Assembly (NCBI RefSeq): GCF_040581485.1
Contig: NC_090130.1
Coordinates: 9,982,001 to 10,046,000, forward strand
Origin: Linepithema humile
Lineage: Eukaryota > Arthropoda > Insecta > Hymenoptera > Formicidae
DNA length: 64,000 nucleotides
Reading direction: 5' to 3'
Shown here: one piece after another, positions 22,759-35,848 of the stretch
How the letters are laid out: each line of letters begins with the position of its first letter
How positions within the stretch are numbered: position 1 is the stretch's first letter
Made by a program: the position numbers and the translations under genes
The notes under the pieces: model-generated
The model's database searches: none
Told to the model about the DNA's origin: nothing
What the model saw: the letters and a program-made list of their open reading frames with translations, nothing else

Positions 22759-23222
22759 CAGGGTGTCCCGCGAGACTTGTCCTACCGGGAACAGGGAGGT
22801 AGATGGGATCGAAATAAATATAAAAGTTCTTTACCGTTTTACGATATTCGCAATAATAAACAAGATATTAATTTTAACATTTGGACTAATGAGAGCGCGT
22901 CGAGAAAAACGCTCCAGCCGCTCGAGGTCTAGCCCGGCTTAGTCTATCATACATTGGCTGCGGGCAGCGCGTTGGAGAGGCAAGAGGGGAAACGCGTCGT
23001 GGCTCGGCGCCCGGCTTACGTCTCGCCGTCTCGCCCGTCTAGGCTGGGCTAGACCTCGAGCGGCTGGAGCGCTTCTCTCGACGCGCTCTCATTAGTCCAA
23101 ATGTAAAAATTAATATCTCGTTTATTAATGCGAATATCGTAAAACGGTAAAGGACTTTTATATTTATTTCAATCCCATCTACCTCCCTGTTCCCGGTGGA
23201 ACAAGTCTCGCGGGAGACCGTG
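22759..23222. mobile_element. Foldback element type B, 464 bp
   Basis: Starts CAGGGTGTCCCGCGAGACTT four bases (TATA) after type A ends, and closes with the inverted arm (last bases GAGACCGTG, slightly mutated). The arms share the inner module TTCTTTACCGTTTTACGAT. Confidence 0.9.
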
Positions 23223-23228
23223 TATATA

Positions 23229-23700
23229 CAGGGTGTCCGATAATTGCTGAATCACCTCTCAGGTGTAGGTAGAGCGGTTTAAACCAAATAAAAAAGTTCT
23301 TTATTATTTTGCGATTTTCGCAATAATTAATAAGGAATTAATTCAATAATATCGGCCAATTCGCGCGAGTTTAAAAGCGCGGCAAGAAGAGACCCGTGGT
23401 GATACAGCCCACTGTTATTTGGTTACTAGGCGTACGATAAATGGTTGGGAGGAGCGCTCTATAAATGACAACGGCACATACGAGCGGTGTGTAACGCTAG
23501 ATCCTTGCGTCCTAGCGACCACGTAACAACGGGCTGTCTCTTCTCGCCGCGCGTTTCGACTCGCGCAAATTGGCCGATCTTCTTTAATTAATTTCTCATT
23601 AATTATTGCGAAAATCGCAAAACGATAGAGGACTTTTCTACTCGGTTTAACCCGCTCTATCTGCACCCGAAAGGTGATTAAGCAATTATCGGACAACCTG
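23229..23700. mobile_element. Foldback element type C, 472 bp
   Basis: Starts CAGGGTGTCCGATAATTGC after TATATA and ends with the inverse, slightly mutated, before TATA. It shares the inner module (AAAGTTCTTTATTATTTTGC, then GCGATTTTCGCAATAATTAA) with type B, although the outer arms differ. Confidence 0.88.
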
Positions 23701-23840
23701 TATAAATATTATTATATCTATTTTTTAAAATGTTTTATATAAAGGCAATATATATACAGATGTATTTTGTACACAATCCTTATATAAATAGTAAATAGCT
23801 TTAATTGCAATATTTAATAATTAAATAAATTTTTTTTTTG

Positions 23841-25343
<1,503 letters not shown>

Positions 25344-25408
25344 GTATGTACTTATAGGACTATGTACTTATAGGAGGATTTATTTTATGTATAATTTTAT
25401 GTACATTA

Positions 25409-25958
25409 CCGCTCATTAATTTCAATACACCTCAGATTTGTTGATTTCTCTGTAAAGAATGAACGTGATACGTATATTTTGCACAGAAATGAGTCCACCT
25501 GCTATTAAAAACACTTTCAGCACTCACATGCATCGTATTTAAACATTATTTATATAAAAAATTTTGAAAACTGTAGTTTTCGAAGAAACGAAATTAACAG
25601 CCGGATAATGTCAGATCCCTGGAAATAAACAAAATACGTGCGCAAGGTTACGAGGTTCTCGTAGTGATCAGATACACGCCCAATGCTGTTTTGAAACCCA
25701 TTTATCAACACATACACAGTGAAAGAGCTCCGGTGTTCGCCTTGTACTGTGATACTGTGAAAACTTGTGAAAATGTGTAAAGTGGTCTTGTAAATGGCTC
25801 CCAAGAAGGAGTTATCAATCGAAAAGCGATCTGCCATAGTCGCTTTGAGAAATGCAGGACATAGTTTGCGTGAAATTGCTCGCCTAGAGAAGGTTTCTCT
25901 TGGTGGTGTGCAGTGTACCCTCAAGAGATTTGGATGGTGTATTGAAATTAATGAGCGG
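25409..25958 (+). mobile_element. Tc1-like element, internally deleted (550 bp)
   Basis: Inverted ends CCGCTCATTAATTTCAATAC and its complement, bordered by TA. ATG at about 25796 opens a frame MAPKKELSIEKRSAIVALRN, the first helix-turn-helix of a Tc1 transposase, continuing to LKRFGWC. The DDE domain is missing. The insertion is absent from copy 2 of the duplication. Confidence 0.85.
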
Positions 25959-26039
25959 TAGTGTATATTTGTATGCTGTATGTATATTTTTATGTAATTA
26001 TATGAATTTTAACTTTTATTTTACTTTTACAGACATTTA

Positions 26040-27480
26040 ACAAAAGAAAATAATAATCAAGATTTTATTAGTATATAAAAATAAATTATTAGTGGCAACA
26101 AAAGGTGGAATATATGAATGGCAGCAACGCGTAAAGTTTAACTGCATATCTGTATTTGATTGATTACTAAGAAATAATTGATCGAAGCCAGGGAAAATAT
26201 GCCTACGAAGATTGTCCATATTACATGCACTAATTAATCTATCTTCTCAAAATTTCACTTAATAGCGTACAAAATAAGACTAGATATAAGACTTTATTAA
26301 TGAAAAATAATAATATAACAAACAAGATTATTTACTTTAAAAAAAATGCAATATTAAAAAAATTTTTATTTTTTTAATATAAAAGAAAATATACTTTTAT
26401 TTTAATGTTAACATGTTATGCAATGTTATGTGTATTTTATTTATGTTAACATAAATACAAATAAAAACATTTAATTAAAATGTATTGTCATAGCAATTTT
26501 ACATTTATATATTAAAAAATATAAAGACAATATTTTTATATGCAACATTATTTTCCAGGGAGAACAACAGGACATGTAATAGACATCTATAAACGTCTAT
26601 TAAATGTCTATTAGACGTTTCTTCGACCTAATGTTCTCCCTGGGGAATAATGTTGCATATAAAAATATTGTCTCTATGGTGTTCTCCATGGGTCTAAGAT
26701 TGCAATAACAATGCATTATTGCAAATTCATTACATTGCAATATTACTGTAATATTTCGTTGCAATCTTCCTAAAGGCGGACATTTTAACATTGCTGCAAT
26801 CCCACAGCAATGATGCAACAACATTTTGCAGTGAATTTGCAACATTGCGATGAAAGATTGATGCAATGTGTATGCAATCTTTGTGTGCTGTATGGGCCTT
26901 AATTGATCAATTGTAATTTTTAGTCTAAATCAAGGTGAAATCTGCATTGCCATTTCGAAGACTACTTCGATGTAGCCATAAAAATGAAATGCTACAACCA
27001 TATGAATAATTCATGGATAAAATTGCATCCACGTAGTCCACGTAAATTTAGAGATTTGACATGAATGTGATATAACTGCTTTATCGGGACATATATAATA
27101 CGCCCGTCCTGAACAGTTAACCACAAATGTCACCTTGTGGAATATAAAAAGAATTAAAAATTAAAATTTCACAAAATTAGAAATTTAAATTTAAACGTCA
27201 TAAAATAAGCTATGCAACACGTATCTATTTTTTGAATTCTTTATGATCTGCTAAAATAATTACAAAAAATTGTCTAAAAGTGCTCTTTTCTGAGTTCTTT
27301 AACAGTAAATCAAAAAGAGATCACTATGAACTTTTATTTCTAACACAAAATAGTTCTTCATAATCAGCTCATTTTGCTGCATGATGACCCAGACAGCATG
27401 ATGACCTCATATAATACTCCTAAAGAGTTCCAAAAATTTTTCTGAGTTGATAAATTTAGATCAGAAGGTGGTTAGAACGT
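26040..27480. repeat. Non-coding repeat-rich part of the duplication
   Basis: About 26522-26674 is a foldback: GACAATATTTTTATATGCAA repeated inversely, with CCAGGGAGAACA near the inner ends. About 26695-26900 is rich in TTGCAAT and GCAACATTGC motifs and ends GTGTGCTGTATGGG. About 27404 starts a CCCAGACAGCATGATG-ended repeat. No gene. Confidence 0.6.
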
Positions 27481-28174
27481 CCCAGATAGCAAAAGCGTCT
27501 TTGGTACAAAAAGGAAAATGATTGCTTGACACAAGTTTCTCTTCAGTTGTCATCATATTGCTATTATCGAGACAATAATAATTTCGTTTAGGTCAAACTA
27601 AAGGCATTATGCAGACAACGATTGCCTGCGCAAACAAGCGGAAATGCTGTAGCACATTTATTGTCATAAAAATTATTACAATCTGTTGGAAATCGTTTTC
27701 GTAAAATATTTATTTCACATTTCCGTTGAGTGAATGGAAAAACGTTTAATAGACATAATAGATATTTAATAGACATTTTTTCGATTTGTATTTCTCACTA
27801 AGGAGTATTGCCATAAATAATGATTAATATTTTTATCTTTAAATTTAATAATAATTTAATAATAATTCAAATTTAATAATAATTTGAAAAACTAATCACA
27901 TTCGATACTATTTAGGCTGCATTCCAAAATTACTGCCAGTACTAAAAATCTATATTTCACGTTACGTATATTACAGATTTTCAATACCGGCAGTCAATTT
28001 CGGACACAGCCTTAGCCGCTCAGTGATTGTAATACTGGGAATATATGGATGAAACTTAGTGTCTCACGGAAACGCAAGACGTAATTTACATCTTCTCTCA
28101 ATGCTGTTAAATGGGCCGAGTTGCCCTTCATGTACCGTAGTAAATGCATTATAAGCGCGCGGACCTTAATGGAT

Positions 28175-28181
28175 ATTTATT

Positions 28182-28240
<59 letters not shown>
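28175..28240. repeat. (TA)n microsatellite
   Basis: Plain TA repeat directly before the foldback fragment. Confidence 0.95.
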
Positions 28241-28243
<3 letters not shown>

Positions 28244-28270
28244 ATAAAAAAAAATATCTATACATATATA

Positions 28271-28540
28271 CAGAGTGTCCCCGACATGATGAAACACCTT
28301 TCTTATACAGGTAGAGTGGGTTAAACCGAGTAGAAAAATCCTTTATAGTTTTGCGATTTGAGCAATAATAAGCAAGATATTAATTTTTACATTTGGACTA
28401 AAAAGAGCGCGTTATTGGCTGCGGGCGGCATGATGTGCGCGTTGCCGCCCGCAGCCCAGATCGTTGGCAGCATTGTTTCTTCCGGTCTCGCGTGCGTGCA
28501 CGTGCGTAATCCGTTTCTCGCTGTTCTTTATTATACAACA
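28271..28540. mobile_element. CAGGGTGTC-type foldback fragment (one arm)
   Basis: Starts CAGAGTGTCCCCGACATGAT after TATA. It carries the shared inner module (AAAAATCCTTTATAGTTTTG, GATTTGAGCAATAATAAGC) and the GCGGGCGGCATG centre, but no right arm. Confidence 0.7.
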
Positions 28541-28726
28541 TTTTAACAATTTCGGCACAATTGTGTCTTCTATGTGTATTTAATACGTGAAATGTTGAGG
28601 ACTCTCATTTTGAGAGCAGATATCATTAGAAGAAAGAAGAATAACAAAGTCTGACTCGGCAGTACACTACTACGTCGCAAGACGCACAATAACCTCTAAC
28701 TCTAAGAATAATCAGTGCGAATAATG

Positions 28727-30963
28727 TAAGTAAATCACATATTTTCCGTAGGATTGATTATTAAATAATATTTTATATGTTAATTGTGCATTTATTTTAA
28801 ATAATTTCAGATTTAAAATTGGCAGTGTATCACAGTTTATTTACTACTATATATGTATAATATACTATATAATAGATATAAATTTAGCATTGTCGTTTTT
28901 TGATATCATTTCTCGAAAAAAGTTTTACTGCGATGCGGTAAGTATAAATATATTGTACATTATAATTCACATTCAAAAAAATTTTCTATAAACTTTCACT
29001 ACGACAGTATTTTTGCACTATTAATTCTTTTTATTAAATTATATTAAATTGCATTAAATGTTATGAAATAATATTTAGTTGAAATATTTTATTTATTTTG
29101 CTCTATATTATGTTTTTGGATTAATTGATTACAAATTAAAAGTAATTGGTAGAATCTACGAAAATATTTAAAATATTAGACAACATTCAATTATTGTCGA
29201 TGAAAAAATTGAAATTACAATGAGGAGAATAAATGAATAAAGTAGCAAAAAAAATTTGTATTTCAATTTTGCTTCAGTCGAAAATAGTGAGTAATTTTTA
29301 GAAAAGATATTTGAAAGATTGATTCTCTTACTCTTTTTACTTGTGTATATATTGATTAAAAGTTTAGTAATTTAAATTATGAAGTAGTGTATTAAGAGTC
29401 TAAGCTAGATCTTGGTGCTCAATTTAACAAATTAATACAAATTAATTAATAAAAATTAAAATTACTTGCAAATACAAATTAATTAATATAAATTAATTAA
29501 TAAAAATTAAAATAAAACATTAATGTATTTGAGTTCTAGCTTTTAACTCTTAATATACTGCTCTGTAATTAAAATTATTTTATAAAAAGAGCCCATTATT
29601 AGTTAAAATATGTTATTGTTAAAGATTTTGTATCTTCTAAATTATATTCATAAATATTTCAAAAGAAACATTGAATCTTAAAGTAATAATAGTGTTAAAA
29701 TTAAATACAGATTATTAAAAAATTTAGACTGTTTCATTAAATTTTTTGTTACATGTGTTACTTGAACAATGTAAAACAAATAACAATAAGAAATATTTAT
29801 TCAAACTTTATTATAGCAACATATTTTATAAATGGAGCCAAATGAAAGAGTCATATTTTAAAATAATCAATCTTTGTTTCTAAAAAGACTGTATCATTAA
29901 AGTGAAAATTTAGTTGCATGGAATTAAAAAATGTTTAAATTTTCTATTTTATGTTTATCATATTTATCATACTATTTTATTTTATTTATAATATTTTTTA
30001 TCATATTGCATATAAAAAGTGATTTTAATTTAAAAACTTAGACTTAAGTATCTAAACAAACATTTTTATATTGATTAAATGCATGAAAAATATACTCTAG
30101 GAAGAGAATGTATTTTATATGACAAATTTCAATGGATTTTTATGAAATTTGGATTAAAGATTAACAAAAGATCTAATAGAACAGAATCTTTATATAAGTA
30201 AATTTAGTGGTAATTATTTGATAATTATTTTATTTAAAAAATTAAATATTTAATTATTTGTATATGTATTTATATTACAAAATTGAAATAACACATTACA
30301 AATTCTGTTCTGTTAGTATACTCAATGTCAATTTTTCAATCAATAATCTTAAAAACTTTTTAATTTTAAACTGATGCATATGTGGAACATTTTAAAGTAG
30401 TGCATATTTGCATAAACTTAATTAATGAGAAAAATACATTTAAAGAAATTTTAATTATTTATAATTTATCAAATTAATCTTGCACTATTTAATTGTTTCT
30501 ATTCTTCTTCTGTTTCTTCCTGCACGCATGTATGTACATACATGTTCTTCGATATTTTTTTTATATAAACTTTATATATCGTAGCTGTTTGATTACTAGA
30601 ATACCAGCGAAGTGAGTTTCCAATATGATTCATTGTATTTTGATTTTTAGTGATACATCTAAATGTCCAGTAGTATGAATAAAAGATTCAAACATTTTTA
30701 TTAAAGCATTGGTAATAAAGTCACATTGTAATACAATGACTTTATTGAATAAAAACTTTATTTTATGTGGTTTAGTTCTATGCTTGGAAACTTTTTTGCA
30801 CTTTTCTATTTTAAAACTTTCATTATATAATAGAAAATATTACAATATAAAAGATTATGCGCTTAAATTTCGTTCCTAAAGTTATACAACAATTTATATG
30901 CATTCACTGAACAAGAAGTTGTATGTTAATTACATGTACCTATTTATTTTAATTTTTTCGCAG
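28727..30963 (+). other. Probable leader intron of the transposase gene
   Basis: A donor-like GTAAGTAAAT (28726) and an acceptor TTTTTCGCAG (ending 30963) bracket 2.2 kb of AT-rich sequence with no coding frame. The upstream GC-richer stretch at about 28560-28725 would be the untranslated first exon. This is inferred from splice signals only. Confidence 0.4.
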
Positions 30964-32334
30964 TGTAAATAATCTGGATCTAATTCAAATTTAAAAATGA
31001 AGCAAATTCAATTGGAAACTAACAATTCGCGCTACTACAAGTCTCTTCATGCTGTATCAAAAAGGCAACAAAGGTTAAGATTAGCCCATCAGAAACAAAT
31101 GATAAAAAAAGCAATTAGTGTTAAAAAATCACTTTTGATAGATAGTAGTCCTGTAAATATTTCGCTTGAAAACTTTGCTGAAAATATAGAATCTCAAAAT
31201 GTTAAAGAATATATTATAAAACCTCAAAATTTTGAAGACTGCAACGAAAATTATTTTGTACAAGAAATTTTTGCTCCGATTGCACAACTTGCTGCAAATA
31301 AATATTCTCTTCATTCATGTATAAACAATGTAGATAGGATTAAAGTTATGAATACAAATAATAAAGTAATTTTTCAGAAAAACTTAGCAGCTGTTCTAGT
31401 TGATGCAAATCACATTTTGGGTAACCGTATTTTAACAGTTTTAAGAAGTCATAGTTGCTTAACATTTTTACCCAAAGATATCCGAACATTGCTCTTCACA
31501 CCACACATTCGTTCAATTTTATATAAAATTGAGCCAGGAGAATATTTACATATTGGGGTAAAGAAATGTCTGGCTCAAACCCTTGAATATGTAAATTTGT
31601 CATTGATTCCCGAAATTCTCGAAATTGATATTAGTACGGATGGTGCAAAATTATATAAAAGTGGGAAACATGATATTTGGCCAATTCAATGCAGAATTGC
31701 TAATATTCCAAAATCTATTCCAGAAACTGTAGGCATATATAAAGGTCCAAAAAAACCTAACAGTGCAGAAGAGTTTTTCCAGTATTGTAACTCCGATTTA
31801 CATGAAATTTTTAATGAAGGTGGAATTATCTTTAAAAATAAAAAATTCTTAATAAAATTACGATGCTTTATCGCAGATGCGCCAGCTAGAGCATTTATTT
31901 TAGGACATAAAGGTCACTGTTCTTCCAGTCCATGCTCAAAATGCACAGTTAACGGGTTTAGTATTGGAAGATATATGGTACTTAGAGGTGTTGAGCATAC
32001 ACAACGCACAAATGAAGAATACAAACAACAAATAGATCAGGAGCATCATAAAGGCTCAAGTCCATTATCTTATTTATCTTTCAATATGGTTAAAGATGTT
32101 GTCTTTGAATATATGCATCTGTGTTGTCTAGGAGTAATGAAAAAATTAACTTTGACATGGTTACGCGGGACTTATACGAAAAATACTAAATTATCGGGAA
32201 TTCAAATCGAAATTATTTCAAATCGGTTGAAGGTTCTATCGAAATATTGTCCACGAGAATTTGCACGCCGTGTTGAATCGCTTGTTGACTGTGACCAATT
32301 TAAAGCCACCCAGTGGCGTCAAATTATGTTATTA

Positions 32335-33606
32335 GGTGTACAAAAAAGTTCTGAGCTTTAGATTTTATACAACCAAAATAACAATTTAAATTTTATATAT
32401 CTTCCCACCCTTTTGCGGTTTTAAAGCGTTATTATTTGGCCTTCTAAAATGCCATATGGTTTGGCGTTTGATGCACATAAATTCAAAAATCAGTAGTGTT
32501 CACGATGGCATTAACAAAAGAGCATATTCGATTTTCCATCCACTTCGCGTTTCATCTGAAGAAAAATGCTGCTGAAGCCACTGCAATGATTTGTGCTGCA
32601 TATGGAGAGAACGCTGTAAGTCATGCTACATGTAAAAGATGGTATCAAAAGTTTCGCCAAGGAGATTTCAGTCTTAAAGATGAATCGCGTGCTGGACGCC
32701 CTGAAAAGATTGAAACGGACGAATTGCAAGCACTGCTGGATATAAACTCTGCGCAAACTGAAAAGGAGCTTGCAGAACAGCTTGGCGTTACGCAACAAGC
32801 CATTTCCGTACGATTACATACGATGGGAAAGGTTCAGAAGGAAGGCAGATGGGTTCCGCATGAATTGTCCGAAGGCAACAAAAATCGACGGCGTGATACT
32901 GCACTCACTTTGCTTTCAAAGTTCCGGAAAAAAGATTTTCTGCACAAAATCATTACAGGCGATGAAAAGTGGATTCTTTATGATAACCCTAAACGTAAAA
33001 AATCATGGGTTAATCCTGGTCAACCTTCGACATCGACGCCAAAGCCCAATATCCACGCCAAGAAGGTTTTGCTCTGTATCTGGTGGGATTGGAAAGGTGT
33101 GTTGTACTACGAGTTGTTACAACCGGGTGAAACAATCACGGCAGACCGCTACCAACAACAATTGACCAATTTGAGCGATGCATTAGAAGAAAAGAGGCCA
33201 TTTACTGGCCAAGGACGTCGTAAAGTGATCTTGCTTCATGACAATGCTCGACCACATGTTGCGAAAGCGACTCAGGACCATATCTTTGCGTTGGGCTGGG
33301 AACTTCTTCCGCACGCGGCGTATAGCCCAGACATGGCGCCTTCCGATTACTATCTATTCCGGTCGCTGCAGCATCATTTGGCTGATACACATTTCGTGAG
33401 ATTAGAAGAGATACGAAAATGCATTGATGACTTTATCGCTTCGAAGCCGGTGAGTTTCTATCGTCAAGGAATTCGCAAGCTACCCGAAATATGGCAAAAG
33501 GTCGTTGATGCAAACGGAGAATATTTCGCTGATTAATATTTTTTTATAAATATATAGAATAAAGAATGAATTTTACAAAAAAAAGCTCAGAACTTTTTTG
33601 TACACC
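32335..33606 (+). mobile_element. Full-length mariner, 1272 bp
   Basis: Terminal repeats of about 27 bp (GGTGTACAAAAAAGTTCTGA and its complement) are flanked by TA at 32333-32334 and 33607-33608. The size is typical for mariner. It is inserted into the coding frame of the large transposase. Confidence 0.97.
32505..33536 (+). CDS. mariner transposase, intact
   Basis: 343 residues from ATG 32505, the length usual for the family. The N-terminal paired helix-turn-helix region contains CKRWYQKFRQGDFSLKDE and the linker AGRPEKI. The catalytic domain has TGDEKWILYDN (D153), LLHDNARPH (D246) and SPDMAPSDYYLF (D281). The last two aspartates are separated by 34 residues: the DD34D signature. HDNARPH and the WVPHEL region are conserved. 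The motifs fit the mauritiana-like branch of mariner. Frame, terminal repeats and catalytic residues are all intact, so this copy may be active or only recently silenced. Confidence 0.96.
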   Translation: MALTKEHIRFSIHFAFHLKKNAAEATAMICAAYGENAVSHATCKRWYQKFRQGDFSLKDESRAGRPEKIETDELQALLDINSAQTEKELAEQLGVTQQAISVRLHTMGKVQKEGRWVPHELSEGNKNRRRDTALTLLSKFRKKDFLHKIITGDEKWILYDNPKRKKSWVNPGQPSTSTPKPNIHAKKVLLCIWWDWKGVLYYELLQPGETITADRYQQQLTNLSDALEEKRPFTGQGRRKVILLHDNARPHVAKATQDHIFALGWELLPHAAYSPDMAPSDYYLFRSLQHHLADTHFVRLEEIRKCIDDFIASKPVSFYRQGIRKLPEIWQKVVDANGEYFAD

Positions 33607-34433
33607 TAATATATGTTGGAATAGTATGTTTTAAAGGAGTTATTAAAGATTACGTATATAATCATTTTTTACTTTTCCATATTTCCATGCGCATTCTTGT
33701 TTCGTCGGTATATAATACAAATAGAAATCTAGTTTTTTCTGAAATAGCTATAAAGAAATTTGTGTTGCTTTCTGAAGACATTTATGGCCCAACTTTTTTA
33801 TCATACAATATACATGGAATTCTACATTTAATCGAAGATGTACTTCGATTTGGCCCTTTAGATAGTTATTCAGCATTTCCTTATGAAAACAGCATAATTA
33901 ATTTCAAAAGAATGTGTAGAAAACCACATCTTTCCTTACAACAAATTGCTGCAAGGCGTGCGGAGCAAGAACAATGCAAAAGGAAGTCTATTGTACAAAA
34001 TGATTATATAAAAGTGTGGAAAAAACACGAGCAGGGTCCATTACCTTATGCTGACAATAATTCTAGGATGTATGACCAGTACAAATTTTTAAAAACTTTG
34101 GATATTACAATTGGTATTAGTCAACAAGACGATTGTTGTATTTTATCAGACTCAAATATATGTTGCGTAAAAAATATTTTACAATGTGAAAATAATTTTT
34201 TTATTGTTATTAAAAAATTTCTACGAGTAACAGATTTTAACAATATTGGCATCAACTCATCCTCCGTCGGTATTTACAAGTGTTCTAGATTAGCTCATGA
34301 TTATGATATTATTCCATTAAAAAATATCAAAGCTAAATGTTTTAAAATGCCTTATTTTAGTTGTCTTTCTAATAATGAAGTAATACAAGATAATATAATA
34401 AAAGACGAATTTATCGTTGCAGTAATGCTATAA

Positions 34434-34542
34434 AATAAAGAAAAATTTTCTTTTTTTATTGATTATCAATAATATATAATAATAATATATATAATAATAA
34501 TATATATTATCAATAATATATATAATAATATATAATAATATA

Positions 34543-34581
<39 letters not shown>

Positions 34582-34806
34582 TAAAGTATGGTATTTATGT
34601 AAATAACAATAAACTTTGTTATCAAAAGTGATTATAAACATTTTTTGCATAAAAAAATTGTCACATCACATATCACATCGATCATCTTAAAATATTTAAA
34701 GGTAATTGTATATGTATGTACATTTTATACTTTTCATGTATGTATTTTCACGTCGTTAACAAACTTATTTCGCAAGAATTTGATACATGTTGCTTGTTCA
34801 AATCTT
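34434..34806. other. TA-rich intergenic stretch
   Basis: TA-rich repeats at about 34470-34580, then unassigned sequence that could hold the first exon of the second gene. No supported coding region. Confidence 0.4.
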
Positions 34807-34810
34807 TATA

Positions 34811-35692
34811 CAGGGTGTCAATTAAGTCCCGGGACGGCTGAATATTTTCTCATGTAAGGTATTTTTGAAAAAGGTCAAGGTCATTTCTGAAGTAATTTTC
34901 AACGAGGAATTCAACGGTGACCTTCAATTTGACCTTGAGCTTGACCTTCAAGGTCATTTCAAGGTTAGGTTAGGTTTTTTAAATAGAAACCCCTATTTTT
35001 GATTCCAAAATCTAATAGCTGGTGTCAAGAGCTTTTCAAAACACTATAATGAAGTTATTTTTCATTAAGTACTTTTCGAGTTATGAGGCTTGTAAATTAC
35101 AGTATTTTGACATAAAATACAAAATATCTTGTAAAACATTTAATTTTTGGGAATCTTACTTTAATACTTTTATGCATAAAATAATAAGACGAATCAATTG
35201 GTATAAAGAAAACACATAGTTGCTTTCAAGAAAAAGTATGTAGTTTGCATACATGCAAACTACATACTTTTTCTTGAAAGCAACTATGTGTTTTCTTTAT
35301 ACCAATTGATTCGTCTTATTATTTTATGCATAAAAGTATTAAAGTAAGATTCCCAAAAATTAAATGTTTTACAAGATATTTTGTATTTTATGTCAAAATA
35401 CTGTAATTTACAAGCCTCATAACTCGAAAAGTACTTAATGAAAAATAACTTCATTATAGTGTTTTGAAAAGCTCTTGACACCAGCTATTAGATTTTGGAA
35501 TCAAAAATAGGGGTTTCTATTTAAAAAACCTAACCTAACCTTGAAATGACCTTGAAGGTCAAGCTCAAGGTCAAATTGAAGGTCACCGTTGAATTCCTCG
35601 TTGAAAATTACTTCAGAAATGACCTTGACCTTTTTCAAAAATACCTTACATGAGAAAATATTCAGCCGTCCCGGGACTTAATTGACACCCTG
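34811..35692. mobile_element. 882-bp perfect palindrome (CAGGGTGTC foldback)
   Basis: Ends CAGGGTGTCAATTAAGTCCC and its complement, flanked by TATA (34807-34810, 35693-35696). The two 440-bp arms are exact inverse copies as far as I can read them, with only AC (35251-35252) as loop. Each arm has several TCAAGGTCA-like motifs and GGTTAGGTTAGGTT. Identical 65-codon frames appear on both strands because of the symmetry and are not genes. Confidence 0.95.
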
Positions 35693-35848
35693 TATAGCGT
35701 GATGAATATTGCGCTCAAAATATTGTGCTTATTAAAATATTGTGGGAATTTTTTACAATTACAGTTACTGTTACAGAAAAAGTATTATTACTATTTTATG
35801 TTTATGTTGACAATATTAATGTTTAGATTATTTTTGTCTTGTTTTTAG

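Larger units (their letters stand above)
30997..34433 (+). pseudogene. Tnp2-type transposase gene interrupted by mariner
   Basis: Codons run from ATG 30997 to 32334 and resume at 33609 in the same phase to TAA 34433, about 720 residues in all; the mariner and one TA copy lie between. The first part contains ISTDGAKLYKSGKHDIWPIQ, FIADAPARAFILGHKGHC with a following CSKC, and the helical MVKDVVFEYMHLCCLGVMKK. The second part contains LSYNIHGILHLIEDVLRFGP and SAFPYENSIINFKRM. This order is that of Tnp2 transposases of CACTA-related elements; I did not assign the full DDE set. No other stop or frameshift is seen, so the mariner insertion alone may have disabled it. Confidence 0.85.

Noticed and set aside
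22448..23696. Frames of 65-93 codons in the foldback elements (also 56722-57135 and 60411-60677)
   Set aside because: They arise in GC-rich inverted arms, appear on either strand according to orientation, and match no family.
25550..25924. 124-codon minus-strand frame
   Set aside because: It is antisense to the Tc1-like leader and transposase start, whose plus-strand reading is recognisable.
35022..35481. Identical 65-residue frames on opposite strands
   Set aside because: A consequence of the perfect palindrome; non-AUG start and no motif.
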